DNA of 64,000 nt from Prosthecobacter sp. (GTDB lineage Bacteria > Verrucomicrobiota > Verrucomicrobiia > Verrucomicrobiales > Verrucomicrobiaceae), in NCBI GenBank assembly GCA_019186985.1, contig JABARQ010000024.1, forward strand, positions 108,323-172,322, given 5' to 3'. Shown piece after piece: positions 18,272-26,439 of the stretch. Each line of letters opens with the position of its first letter. The first letter of the stretch is position 1. The notes under the pieces were generated by a model, which was not told where the DNA came from, searched no databases, and saw only the letters and a program-made list of their open reading frames with translations. The position numbers and the translations under genes are program-made.

Positions 18272-18646
18272 ATGTCAAAACACGCTGAGCTTGACACCCC
18301 CTCTCCATCCACGCCACGGCCCTACTACCAGTGTGTGCGATGCGGAAACTGCTGCCGATGGCCGGGCGACGTCAATGTCACCGCCGAGGAAGTGACCGCC
18401 ATCGCCGCCCACCTCGGCATGGAAGAAGCGGAGTTCATCGCCGGCTGCACTCGGCTCAACGCCAACCGCACCGGCCTGTCGATCATCGACAAGCCGAATG
18501 GTGAATGCCTTTTCCTCGAAGGAGTGAACACCTGCCGGATCCAGGCCGTCAAGCCGGTTCAATGCTCGGGATTCCCCAATGTCTGGAACTTTCCTGGCTG
18601 GCGCAACCAATGCGAGGCCGTCGAGGTTCCGCCTCCCGCCGGATGA
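18272..18646 (+). CDS. YkgJ-family cysteine-cluster protein
   Basis: The 124-aa product carries the family signature CVRCGNCCR near the N-terminus and further Cys residues (IAGCTRL, GECLFLEG, TCRIQAVKPVQCSGFP). These are thought to bind iron or zinc. This is the small form of the putative zinc/iron-chelating domain, and its cellular role is not established. The ATG at 18272 begins MSKHAELD. It is followed after 59 nt by a membrane-anchored protein on the same strand. Confidence 0.8.
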   Translation: MSKHAELDTPSPSTPRPYYQCVRCGNCCRWPGDVNVTAEEVTAIAAHLGMEEAEFIAGCTRLNANRTGLSIIDKPNGECLFLEGVNTCRIQAVKPVQCSGFPNVWNFPGWRNQCEAVEVPPPAG

Positions 18647-18705
18647 AAAGCACATGCTTTCTGCCAGCTTCCGGCTAGAGCTGACGCTTTTCCGCCCGTC
18701 TTCCA

Positions 18706-19452
18706 ATGCCCTCCCCCGGCCGCCTGATCCGCCTCTCCCTCGTCCTCTTCCCGCTTGGACTCATCCTCACCAGCATCGCCTCGTTCGGCTTCTGGTGGCA
18801 CAAGCGTCAGCAGGTGGAGGAGCGAAGCTTTGCCTATGCCACCGCCCTCCGGCGCGACCTGAATGAAGCCGCGATCCTCCGTCACTCGCAGATCCTGCGG
18901 GAGGTGCTGAGCAGCCCTGCCCCGCATCAACTGGCCGCCGTAGCCAGCTACATCGACTCCTCCATGAGTCCGGAAAACATGGGCTATGCCCCGCTTCGTG
19001 ACCGGTTTTATCACCAGGGCGAAGAAATTTCGAATGTCGAAGCTGAATTGACAGGACGGCAGCGCCCCAGGGAAGTTCACCTCGTATTGACCCTCTATGG
19101 CGACCCCGCCCGTCAGTCCGGCGAAATCCAGGCCCTGGCCGGCATGCTGGGCCTGGGACATGCCATGGCGGGAGACCGGCGAGACCACACCCTGCGACTT
19201 TCAGCCGTGCCTCTGGGCGTGAAGGATTCAAACGGCCGCAGCGCCCTCAACAGGCTTGCCGCGTCCAGCTTGAACCGCCAGGAACGCTTCGTCCGGATCA
19301 TCGTCCTTGGAGGTGTCGGCGAAGAAAGCCGGAATCAGGTTCGCCAGGCTTTTCGCGTCGAGCAAACCGGCACCATCGTGGATTTCCAACCTGCCACGGA
19401 GGATCCCTCCTCAACCCTGGCGCAGATGGTCCGTCTGAAAGACCGGCTCTGA
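18706..19452 (+). CDS. Single-pass membrane protein of unknown function
   Basis: The 248-aa product begins with a membrane anchor (LIRLSLVLFPLGLILTSIA, then FGFWWHKRQQ), followed by a soluble, mixed alpha/beta domain presumably outside the cytoplasm. No catalytic motif or known family is recognised. It contains two similar-looking segments around VHLVLTLYGDP and VRIIVLGGVGEE, perhaps a duplicated fold; that is inference. It follows the YkgJ-type gene on the same strand. Confidence 0.6.
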   Translation: MPSPGRLIRLSLVLFPLGLILTSIASFGFWWHKRQQVEERSFAYATALRRDLNEAAILRHSQILREVLSSPAPHQLAAVASYIDSSMSPENMGYAPLRDRFYHQGEEISNVEAELTGRQRPREVHLVLTLYGDPARQSGEIQALAGMLGLGHAMAGDRRDHTLRLSAVPLGVKDSNGRSALNRLAASSLNRQERFVRIIVLGGVGEESRNQVRQAFRVEQTGTIVDFQPATEDPSSTLAQMVRLKDRL

Positions 19453-19480
19453 TGCATCCACAAGGTCACGGTGCGTGAGG

Positions 19481-19885
19481 TCAACGCTTGACCACCACCT
19501 GACCATCCACAAAATGCAGCAACCGGTTCTTCAAGCCGCTCTTCGTCTGACGATGAATGAACACCGGCGTGTTCTCGATCCTGTACTGCTGTCCCATGGG
19601 AGCCACCATTTGTGACACCCAGTCCAGATACCACCAGGATGCCCCTGCCTGCTCACCCTCGGCACACCGCACATATTCCAAGGACAAAAGCTCACCAGGG
19701 TGGCGCGAGGACTCTGCCCGCTCTTTCTGTCGCAGATACAGAGCGAAATCCTTGGTATAAATGATGCCACAAGGGTGGCGCTTCATCTCCAGTGCCATGG
19801 CAGGTTTAAAAGAGGCCGCCATAGATACAAGAGACTGATCGTTGGCAAGCAAGCAAAAGAATGATAAAAATGTTCTTTTGAACAT
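19481..19885 (-). CDS. Small unknown protein with a LexA-like box at its 5' end
   Basis: The longest frame gives 134 aa beginning MFKRTFLSFFCLLA, which could be a signal peptide. Later ATGs at 19822, 19798 and 19786 would give a cytosolic protein starting near MKRHPCGIIYTKDF. The conserved-looking core contains HPCGIIYTKDFALYLRQK, a Trp-rich SWWYLDW and a basic C-terminus. I do not recognise a family. A perfect TGTTC-N4-GAACA palindrome covers the first codons of the long form. With a later start it would sit in the promoter, just upstream of a TTGCTT-N17-TGTATC promoter-like pair. The start is therefore unresolved. Confidence 0.55.
   Translation of the reverse strand: MFKRTFLSFFCLLANDQSLVSMAASFKPAMALEMKRHPCGIIYTKDFALYLRQKERAESSRHPGELLSLEYVRCAEGEQAGASWWYLDWVSQMVAPMGQQYRIENTPVFIHRQTKSGLKNRLLHFVDGQVVVKR
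19871..19884. promoter_or_regulatory. Candidate LexA operator, TGTTC-N4-GAACA
   Basis: The sequence is a perfect match, TGTTCTTTTGAACA, to the palindromic LexA motif that I recall being reported for Verrucomicrobia. It lies at or just upstream of the start of a small unknown gene on the minus strand. I noticed no second copy while reading the window. Binding has not been shown. Confidence 0.55.
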
Positions 19886-20183
19886 GTTTATGGCAGCGCA
19901 TTAATTTCCACCGGCGAAGGTCATGATTTCATTCGTAAATTCTTATAAACAAGCGTTTCAGCAGCTCTTCATGAAACCTGCGAGTCATCACGGGCACCCA
20001 CGAAACCTCTCTTTTTTGTGACTCATTTCGCAACTTTATCTATTCTCCTTGATGCAGGAGTGATGAATGAATAAAAAAAGCCTTGCCATTTTGGTAATTA
20101 TACAGCAGTTTTGTCTCAATCCTGATTTTTGCACCTTCTCCAACGGCTGCAGGCAATCTTACAACGACTTCATTCCACCCTTT

Positions 20184-20750
20184 ATGGCTGACATCTCTTC
20201 ACCAGAACTAATGACCGTTAAGGAAACCTCGGAGTATCTCCGTATTCCTTTACCAACGGTTTATTACCTTGTTCAGCGCGGTCAGCTTCCAGCTGTTCAG
20301 ATTGGCGGCCGCTGGCGTATCAAGCGCAGCCTCCTTGATCGTGATGTGCTCCGCAAGGAAGAAGAAGCGGGTCAGCCAACCGTCATGGTCGTGGACGATG
20401 ACCCTGCCCTGCAGGCGCTCTTCAAGCAGTTCCTCAAAAAGGCAGGATTCGGACGCCTCGTCGTCGGAACAGGCGCAGAAGCCATCAGCCTCGCCAAAAA
20501 GCAGAAGTTCGACTTCGTGTTCCTCGACCTGAAGCTTCCAGATGTTCCTGGTGATGAAGTTTACTCCCAGCTCAAGGAACTTCACCCCGACCTTCCGATT
20601 GTGATCATCACCGGTTATCCTGACAGCGAAGTGCTCAGCCGCATCCTCAGCCACGGTCCGGTCACGGTGATCAAGAAACCCCTGGAGTACGATCAGCTCA
20701 ACAAGGCAGTGAAGCAGCTCGGCCACAAAGGCTCCGAAGCCGTGGTCTGA
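20184..20750 (+). CDS. Response regulator with N-terminal excisionase-type HTH and C-terminal receiver
   Basis: Residues about 8-55 form an excisionase/MerR-like DNA-binding helix-turn-helix (MTVKETSEYLRIPLPTVYYL, then GGRWRIKRSLLD). Residues about 65-180 form a CheY-like receiver: acidic pair VVDDDP, phospho-acceptor Asp in VFLDLKLPD, Thr in VIITGYPD and Lys in TVIKKPLE. The start at 20184 (MADISS) is preferred, because the upstream open frame is AT-rich with no homology. The domain order is the reverse of most regulators. No histidine kinase is adjacent, and the target genes are unknown. A strong terminator follows. Confidence 0.85.
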   Translation: MADISSPELMTVKETSEYLRIPLPTVYYLVQRGQLPAVQIGGRWRIKRSLLDRDVLRKEEEAGQPTVMVVDDDPALQALFKQFLKKAGFGRLVVGTGAEAISLAKKQKFDFVFLDLKLPDVPGDEVYSQLKELHPDLPIVIITGYPDSEVLSRILSHGPVTVIKKPLEYDQLNKAVKQLGHKGSEAVV

Positions 20751-20769
20751 CCGAATCAATCAAGCATCC

Positions 20770-20801
20770 AGGCCGGACGGGAAGATTCCGTCCGGCCTTT
20801 T
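20770..20801 (+). terminator. Rho-independent terminator after the HTH-receiver gene
   Basis: An 11-bp GC-rich stem (AGGCCGGACGG paired with CCGTCCGGCCT) has a short loop and is followed by TTTT. It lies 20 nt after the stop codon. Confidence 0.85.
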
Positions 20802-20987
20802 GCTGTCCCTGTGTCGTCACCTTGACGTTCTTTTCAATCAGGGAGCCTCCAACAAGTCGGGCGCTCAGCCCAATGCCCCGGCTCAAACCCAGCACGGCAA
20901 GTGTTGGCAGACTTCATGATCACCCAATCGCCGAAAACCCATGAACCCATCAATTGCGCGTCAGAAGAGAAAAAATCAAAACTCCAG

Positions 20988-21014
20988 TTGCATCCTGATG
21001 GCTAGCGCTATACT
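20988..21014 (+). promoter_or_regulatory. Promoter candidate for tRNA-Leu
   Basis: TTGCAT is followed after 15 nt by TATACT, which ends 25 nt before the mature tRNA 5' end. The spacing is short, but the -10 box is good. Confidence 0.4.
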
Positions 21015-21039
21015 CCGCGCCCCTGCAAAACGCAGCCCT

Positions 21040-21124
21040 GCTCGGGTGGCGGAATTGGTATACGCGCAAGACTAAGGATCTTGTGCCGAAAGGCTTAAGG
21101 GTTCGAGTCCCTTCCCGAGCACCA
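21040..21124 (+). tRNA. tRNA-Leu, anticodon AAG, CCA encoded
   Basis: The molecule folds as a class II tRNA: a 7-bp acceptor stem (GCTCGGG with CCCGAGC), a D arm with GG, an anticodon stem CAAGA/TCTTG around loop CTAAGGA, a long variable arm with stem GCC/GGC, and a T arm AAGGG-TTCGAGT-CCCTT. The A discriminator at 21121 and the encoded CCA follow. The anticodon at 21074-21076 is AAG, with A at position 34, which is unusual for bacterial leucine tRNAs (normally GAG). It should read CUU and, if A34 is deaminated to inosine, also CUC and CUA. Confidence 0.93.
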
Positions 21125-21147
21125 CTTGTCTGATCCATCAAGACAAG
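21125..21147 (+). terminator. Hairpin directly after tRNA-Leu
   Basis: A perfect 7-bp stem (CTTGTCT with AGACAAG) with a 9-nt loop starts immediately after the encoded CCA. There is no T-tract, so termination is uncertain and a 3'-processing role is equally possible. Confidence 0.3.
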
Positions 21148-21234
21148 GCCACCGGCACCCTGAACGCAACGGACGCTGGTTGAACGGGCTCCATCAGCCC
21201 CCTGCCCCACCAACTTGATTTCGTCGACCTCCCT

Positions 21235-22449
21235 GTGAATCCTGAACTCTCCTGGCTTTATTCGACCCAGCTTTACGGCATCAAGCTTGGCCTCGACAAC
21301 GTCCATCGCCTGCTGGCCGCCCTCGACCACCCTGAAGCCGGGCTCAAGTTCATCCATGTCGCGGGCACCAACGGCAAAGGCAGCACCTGTGCCTTCATCC
21401 ATGCCATTCTTTCCAGGGCAGGCGTTCAAGCCGGACTCTTCACCTCTCCACACCTGGTCCGCTTCAATGAACGCATCCGTGACACCGAACGCGAAATCTC
21501 CGAGGATGAAATCGAGGCGGGCCTGAAAAAACTTCGCGAACTCTCTTCAGGCTGGGAGGCACATCCGACGTTCTTTGAACTGACCTTCACCCTCGCCCTC
21601 GACTGGTTCAGGCAGCGTGGCCTCACCTGGGTCGTGCTTGAAACCGGCCTTGGTGGCAGGCTGGACGCCACCAACGCCATCACCCCTGAAGTCAGCGTCA
21701 TCACCCGCATCGGCTTCGATCACATGGAGCAGCTTGGCGACAGCCTGTCCAAGATCGCCATCGAAAAGGCGGGCATCATCAAGCCTGGCATCCCCGTCGT
21801 CACCGGCCTGCAGGATCCTGCGGCCATGGCCGTGATTCAAGACACCGCCAAAAGGCTCAGGGCTCCCCTGCTCATCGTGGATAGTCCAGTCGAAGGCATC
21901 AAGCTCGGCCTCCAGGGGCCGCATCAGGCCTGGAATGCCGCCGTCGCCCTGGATGCCGCCCGCGAAGCCGGCATCTTCCTCCCCGCCATGCTTCTGGAGG
22001 AAGCCCTGCTCTCCGTGCAATGGCCGGGACGATTTCAGGCCCTGCAAAACGGGCGGCTCATCCTGGATGGAGCCCATAATCCTGAGGCCGCCCTGGTGCT
22101 GGCCGGAACCTGGGAGCAAGCCTTTCCCCATGAAAAGGCCGACATCATCTTCGCGGCGGCCAGGGACAAGGATGTCGCAAGTGTCATCCAGGAGCTCATT
22201 CCCATCGCCGCTTCCTGGCACCTGACCACCTTTCAGTCATCCCGGTCCATGCCCCCCTCTCAAATCCGGGACATCATCGTCAGCTTTGACGCCCCCAAGG
22301 TGCCGGTTCTGGAACATGCCAGCGTGGCTGACGCCCTTCAGGCCCCAGCCTCCCGACGCAAGCTCGTGTGCGGCTCGCTTTACCTCGTCGGAGAAGCCCT
22401 GGCCTGGCAGCAGAATCGACAGGACGGGTTCCAGCCCAGCCTTCAATAA
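21235..22449 (+). CDS. folC: Bifunctional folylpolyglutamate/dihydrofolate synthase
   Basis: FolC adds glutamate to dihydropteroate and to folates, using ATP. The 404 aa show the Mur-ligase-type P-loop HVAGTNGKGST, the folate-binding TSPHLVRFNERI, the LETGLGGRLDATNAI segment, IGFDHMEQLG, KAGIIKPGIP, and the C-terminal ligase part with LDGAHNPEA. The start is a GTG at 21235, which places residues NPELSWLYSTQLYGIKLGLDNV at the N-terminus as in the family. It lies downstream of tRNA-Leu and converges with the amidase gene, overlapping its 3' end by 7 nt. Confidence 0.95.
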   Translation: MNPELSWLYSTQLYGIKLGLDNVHRLLAALDHPEAGLKFIHVAGTNGKGSTCAFIHAILSRAGVQAGLFTSPHLVRFNERIRDTEREISEDEIEAGLKKLRELSSGWEAHPTFFELTFTLALDWFRQRGLTWVVLETGLGGRLDATNAITPEVSVITRIGFDHMEQLGDSLSKIAIEKAGIIKPGIPVVTGLQDPAAMAVIQDTAKRLRAPLLIVDSPVEGIKLGLQGPHQAWNAAVALDAAREAGIFLPAMLLEEALLSVQWPGRFQALQNGRLILDGAHNPEAALVLAGTWEQAFPHEKADIIFAAARDKDVASVIQELIPIAASWHLTTFQSSRSMPPSQIRDIIVSFDAPKVPVLEHASVADALQAPASRRKLVCGSLYLVGEALAWQQNRQDGFQPSLQ

Positions 22450-23210
22450 TCCAGCTGCATTCGACCCACCGGCAGCGGCATCGGCCTGCCTTTGAGGAAT
22501 TCGACCACGCCTTCACTGATCCCCTGAATGAGCTGTTTCTGGTGGCTTTTCCGGCTCAATCGTTCCGCCTCCGCCTTGTTCGTCAGAAAGCCGCACTCGA
22601 CAAGGACAGCGGGACAGGGGGTGCGTCTCACCACCACGATCTGGCTGTCCTTGATGCCACGGTCCTCGGCTGCCACTGCGGTCGCCGCTCGGCGCTGAAC
22701 CAAACGAGCCAGTGCCTCTGCAGCCTGCGCCTTTCTCGGTTCTCCGCGCAACTGACCAAAAACCGGCCCCGCCTGCGAGGAATAATATGTTTCAATCCCG
22801 GACACCTCAGGTGCCGAACTGGTGTTGAGATGCAGGCTGACAAAAGCCGCCGCCCTTGCCTCTGCCGCCATCTGGCAGCGTTCCTCAAGCTCCAGGAACC
22901 GATCCGTGCTCCGGGTCATCAACACACGCACCCCAGCCTCACCCAGCTGTTCCTGCAGCAACCGGGCGAGCTGTAGACTCAGCGCCTTTTCGACGATGCC
23001 GTTCGCCACGGCTCCGCCGTCATGACCTCCATGGCCGGCATCCACCACCACTAAAGGAGCATCTGCGGCCTCCCAGGGTGGCAGGGAGAGGTCGGGAATC
23101 GTCTCCAGCCGCCAGGATACCCAGCCCAGCGCCAACACTCCCAGAATCAGGGTGATCAGCGAGGAAATCCCAGCCAGGGCAGACCTGAAGGAACTGAGGA
23201 ATAGCCGCAT
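22443..23210 (-). CDS. N-acetylmuramoyl-L-alanine amidase (Amidase_3)
   Basis: It is a zinc amidase that cleaves the amide bond between muramic acid and the peptide in peptidoglycan, outside the cytoplasm. The 255-aa protein has a membrane anchor or signal near the N-terminus (ISSLITLILGVLALGWVS). The zinc motifs are DAGHGGHDGGAV, VSLHLNTS and the catalytic Glu in LVECGFLTN. The ATG at 23210 is used; a longer frame adds 19 basic residues without homology. It is divergent from the LysM gene, which suggests a shared envelope role. Confidence 0.9.
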   Translation of the reverse strand: MRLFLSSFRSALAGISSLITLILGVLALGWVSWRLETIPDLSLPPWEAADAPLVVVDAGHGGHDGGAVANGIVEKALSLQLARLLQEQLGEAGVRVLMTRSTDRFLELEERCQMAAEARAAAFVSLHLNTSSAPEVSGIETYYSSQAGPVFGQLRGEPRKAQAAEALARLVQRRAATAVAAEDRGIKDSQIVVVRRTPCPAVLVECGFLTNKAEAERLSRKSHQKQLIQGISEGVVEFLKGRPMPLPVGRMQLDY

Positions 23211-23292
23211 GAAGGAGTGAAGTTTTTGAAATTTTGTTAACCTTTTTAAAATTTTTCTTGGTGCCAATTATTTGGAGCAGTAAATTATTAAC

Positions 23293-24717
23293 ATGAAAGC
23301 TAGCTCCTGTGCAACTTCGCTGACGCAGCTCTTTGGACTGCCCACCTGCATGACCTTTCTCAGCGTCGCCATGGCCCAGCCTTCGGTTCCCCAGGCTGGA
23401 ACTGGCATGAATTACTACCCGCCAGGTGCCATCCAGCCGCCCGCCTATCAGATGCCCGTGGCTCCCAAGCCACCGACTCCACCACCCGGCCAGCCGCCGC
23501 CCGGGTTTACGCCCATGGGCTACTATCCCCCGGTCATGAGCCCGTCGAAGGGTCAGACAAAAACGGCTCAGCGAAAAACCTCTCCAAACCTCACCAAATC
23601 AAGCTACCGGCCACCTGCGGGAAAATCTTCCGCACCCCAGCCCAAGGGCAGCCCTTCCTCAAGCCTTGAATCCAGGGTCGGCAAGCTGGAAAGCAGCGAT
23701 CGCAGGCAGGATCTGCGCCTCGGACGCCTGGAGCGGGATGTCGGCCTGCTGCCCAGCAGCGATGGAGGAGGCGTGGCCGACATCGTCCAGGCAGGTGCAA
23801 AAAATCACACCGTACGCCCCGGCGACACCCTTTTCAGCATCGCCTCCCGTCACGGCACCAGTGTAGGAGAGCTCCGCGCGCTCAATCATCTGAGAGACGA
23901 CGACTTGAACATCGGCATGACCCTGCTTCTGCCCGACGCCGGAGGCAGTCCCGGCAAGCTCAACAGCGCCGCCACCGTCCATGAGGTCAGCAGCCAGGAA
24001 AACATGGCGTCGGTCGCACGAGCCTATGGAGTGACCGAAGACGCCATCGCCAGGGCCAATCCCAGCGCCTACGCCAGCGACCTGCGCGCCGGAGAGCGCC
24101 TGGTGATTCCCAACCCCCGACGTCTTCCCAGCGCTTCCTCCTCAAGTTCCCAAGGGGGTGCCAGCACAACCTCCGCCACCGTCACCAGCGGCAGCCACAT
24201 CGTCAAAAAGGGCGAAATGCTCGGCCGCATCGCCTCCAGCCACGGCGTCTCCCTTTCAAAGCTCATGGCTGCCAACGGCATCAAGAACCCCAACAAAATC
24301 GTCATTGGCCAGCGCCTGATCATCCCCGGCCAGAAGCCCCTCCGCACCAATCCCCAGTCACCGCTTCCTCAGGCGGACACAGACACCACCCCGCTTCCGA
24401 ACCTGCGTCTGGCCGAAGCCCCCCCGCCATCCCAGCCTGCAACTGCTGGCACCAGGTCCCCATCGCTCCAGCCACCCCTGCCTCCCATTGAGCCCTTGGT
24501 TTCACCTGCCCCGTCCAAAATCACCCAGGAGTCTCCCATGCCCAGGGGCATCGTTTCCTATCGCTCGCTCAGGGGCGACACCATCGAAAGCATCGCTTCA
24601 CTCTTCAGCACCACCGAAGCCAACATCCGCGCCATCAACAAGTTCAGCACCGACAAGCAGATCAAGGAGGGCGAAGAATTGTATGTGCCCACCGTGGGAG
24701 CCGTTTCGATCAACTGA
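23293..24717 (+). CDS. Multi-LysM peptidoglycan-binding protein
   Basis: The 474-aa product has a signal-like N-terminus, then a Pro-rich region (residues about 30-75) and a short coiled-coil segment (SSLESRVGKLESSDRRQDLRL). LysM-type repeats follow at about 172-220 (NHTVRPGDTLFSIASRHGTS), 228-275 (VHEVSSQENMASVARAYG), 298-350 (SHIVKKGEMLGRIASSHG) and 419-468 (YRSLRGDTIESIASLFST). They are separated by low-complexity linkers. LysM binds N-acetylglucosamine chains, so this is a probable wall-associated protein. The AT-rich 82-nt gap to the divergent amidase gene presumably holds both promoters. No catalytic domain is visible. Confidence 0.88.
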   Translation: MKASSCATSLTQLFGLPTCMTFLSVAMAQPSVPQAGTGMNYYPPGAIQPPAYQMPVAPKPPTPPPGQPPPGFTPMGYYPPVMSPSKGQTKTAQRKTSPNLTKSSYRPPAGKSSAPQPKGSPSSSLESRVGKLESSDRRQDLRLGRLERDVGLLPSSDGGGVADIVQAGAKNHTVRPGDTLFSIASRHGTSVGELRALNHLRDDDLNIGMTLLLPDAGGSPGKLNSAATVHEVSSQENMASVARAYGVTEDAIARANPSAYASDLRAGERLVIPNPRRLPSASSSSSQGGASTTSATVTSGSHIVKKGEMLGRIASSHGVSLSKLMAANGIKNPNKIVIGQRLIIPGQKPLRTNPQSPLPQADTDTTPLPNLRLAEAPPPSQPATAGTRSPSLQPPLPPIEPLVSPAPSKITQESPMPRGIVSYRSLRGDTIESIASLFSTTEANIRAINKFSTDKQIKEGEELYVPTVGAVSIN

Positions 24718-24794
24718 CCTCTCCTCCTGCCAATGGCGGATTTTGCCAAACCGCACGCGACAAGCTCCCGGACTCAAGGCTAAAGAAAGCCTTC

Positions 24795-25436
24795 ATGTCC
24801 TCTCCCTCGCACGCCAGCACCCTCGCCCAAGCCCGCCTTTATGGCATCGTTGACCTTGGCTATGTGCAGCCCCGGACAGTCGTGACCATGACCCGGGCCC
24901 TTTGCGAAGGAGGCGTGGACCTTCTGCAACTGAGGGCGAAAAACATCGACCCAGCCACCATCGAATCCCTGTCCCGGGAAATGCTGCGGGTGACCCGAGA
25001 TCATGGTGTCCCCCTCATCATCAACGACCATCCCGAAATCGCCGCCTCCATCGGCAGCGACGGCGTGCATGTCGGCCAGGACGACGATTCCGTCGCCAGG
25101 ACCAGGCAGGTCGTCGGTCCAGGGGTCATGGTCGGCAAATCCACCCACAGCCTGCCCCAGGCCGTGGCGGCTCAGGCTGAAGGGGCCGATTACATCGGCT
25201 TCGGCCCCCTCTACGCCACCGGCACCAAGCCTGACTACATCCCTGTGGGGCTTCAGGACATCGCCGAAGTTCATCGCCAGGTCCAGGTTCCGATTTTTTG
25301 CATCGGCGGAGTCAACCAGGCGCGCATCGGCGAAATCATCTCGTCAGGAGCCAGGCGTGTCGTCGTGGTTTCCGCCTTCCTGCTTGCCCCCGACGTCCAG
25401 ACGGAGGTCCGGCAGCTGAAGGCCGCCCTTCCCTGA
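24795..25436 (+). CDS. thiE: Thiamine-phosphate synthase
   Basis: ThiE joins the hydroxymethylpyrimidine diphosphate and thiazole phosphate halves of thiamine. The 213-aa TIM barrel carries LQLRAKN, INDHPEIAASIGSDGVHVGQDD, GKSTHSLPQA, ADYIGFGPLYATGTKPDY and PIFCIGGVNQARI, which form the substrate and phosphate sites. The Tyr-Val-Gln segment near the N-terminus replaces some common family residues but the fold is clear. No TPP riboswitch or other thi gene is adjacent. Confidence 0.93.
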   Translation: MSSPSHASTLAQARLYGIVDLGYVQPRTVVTMTRALCEGGVDLLQLRAKNIDPATIESLSREMLRVTRDHGVPLIINDHPEIAASIGSDGVHVGQDDDSVARTRQVVGPGVMVGKSTHSLPQAVAAQAEGADYIGFGPLYATGTKPDYIPVGLQDIAEVHRQVQVPIFCIGGVNQARIGEIISSGARRVVVVSAFLLAPDVQTEVRQLKAALP

Positions 25437-25477
25437 GGCTTTGCCAGCCCCTGACTTGTGCTATGTGATCTCTGCTG

Positions 25478-26125
25478 ATGCGTCCCTTCATCACCCATTT
25501 CCTGATCTTCAAAGCCTGCTGCACCATTGCCTGGTCCCAGGCTGTCGATGCCCCGCGCCCTTATTCCCCCCTGCCTCCGATCCTTCAGGAATGGGCTGAA
25601 ACCCAGAAAACGCTGCCGGACATGGCCGTCGCCTTTCAGCAGACCCGCACGATCCCCGCCCTCAAATCCCCCGTAAGCACCACGGGGCGGTTCTGGAGGT
25701 TTCAGGACGGAGCCTTCCGCTGGGAGCTGGGCAATCCGCCCGCCACAGTCCTGGTCCATGATTCAGAAGAGTTCCGGGTCCGTGAAGCCTCCGGCTCTGC
25801 CTGGCAGACCCTGGAGGAAAATGATCCACGCTATCGGATGTGGGCCAGGTTCTTGAGCGGTCGGGAAGCCTCCCCTGAAGACCTCTCCAGGCACTTTGTC
25901 GTCAAACAGAACGACGATCAGCCCGGTGTGGCCACGGTCACCCTCCGTCCCAAGGCCCCCTTTGTTCGGCGTTACCTCCGGCAGATCGACCTGCAGATCA
26001 GCCGTGAAGAAAAACGCCTGCTGCAGCTCCGGGTGATCCAGGGTGATCAGTCAACCCTGCTCATGACTTTCGATAAGCCCGCCAGCGTCAGCGCGGAGGA
26101 AAAAACGCGGCTTCTTGCGCGCTAG
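25478..26125 (+). CDS. lolA: LolA-like outer-membrane lipoprotein carrier
   Basis: The 215-aa product has a hydrophobic, signal-like N-terminus and a LolA-type beta-barrel pattern: a QTRTIPALKSPVSTTGRFW strand pair, FRWELGNPPATVLVHDSEEFRV, then VVKQNDDQPGVATVTLRPK and LQISREEKRLLQLRVI. LolA ferries lipoproteins through the periplasm. It follows thiE by 41 nt and converges with the HPr gene. The family call rests on fold-like pattern rather than on an exact motif. Confidence 0.7.
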   Translation: MRPFITHFLIFKACCTIAWSQAVDAPRPYSPLPPILQEWAETQKTLPDMAVAFQQTRTIPALKSPVSTTGRFWRFQDGAFRWELGNPPATVLVHDSEEFRVREASGSAWQTLEENDPRYRMWARFLSGREASPEDLSRHFVVKQNDDQPGVATVTLRPKAPFVRRYLRQIDLQISREEKRLLQLRVIQGDQSTLLMTFDKPASVSAEEKTRLLAR

Positions 26126-26134
26126 CAGGCAGGC

Positions 26135-26407
26135 TCACTCCACGTCGCCAAAGCCCGAATTCACCAGTTCCTCAAGGTCGTTCATCGCCTCCTGCGCATC
26201 TGCCCCCTCGGTGGTGAGCTTGATGATCTCGCCACGTCCGGCGGCCAGCATCATCAGCCCCATGATGCTTTTGCCGTTCACCGGCTCGTCATCCTTCTCC
26301 ACCCAGATGTCGCACTTGTACTTGCTCGCACGCTTCACGAACTGCGCGGCGGGACGGGCGTGAAGGCCCATCTTGTTGCGGATCGTGAGGTCTTTCGTGA
26401 TCATCAT
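26135..26407 (-). CDS. ptsH: HPr phosphocarrier protein
   Basis: The 90-aa protein has the phosphorylatable His in GLHARPAAQFVK and the regulatory Ser in GKSIMGLMMLA, the site modified by HPr kinase/phosphorylase. Two adjacent ATGs exist (26407 and 26404) and the first is used. It lies 32 nt after hprK on the same strand, which fits co-regulation. Enzyme I and sugar-specific PTS permeases are not in the window, so a purely regulatory role is possible. Confidence 0.93.
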   Translation of the reverse strand: MMITKDLTIRNKMGLHARPAAQFVKRASKYKCDIWVEKDDEPVNGKSIMGLMMLAAGRGEIIKLTTEGADAQEAMNDLEELVNSGFGDVE

Positions 26408-26439
26408 GGTGGTCGGGTCGGCGAGGCGTTTTCCTATTA

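Noticed and set aside
24718..24794. TPP riboswitch before thiE
   Set aside because: The gap is too short, and no CUGAGA-type core was seen.
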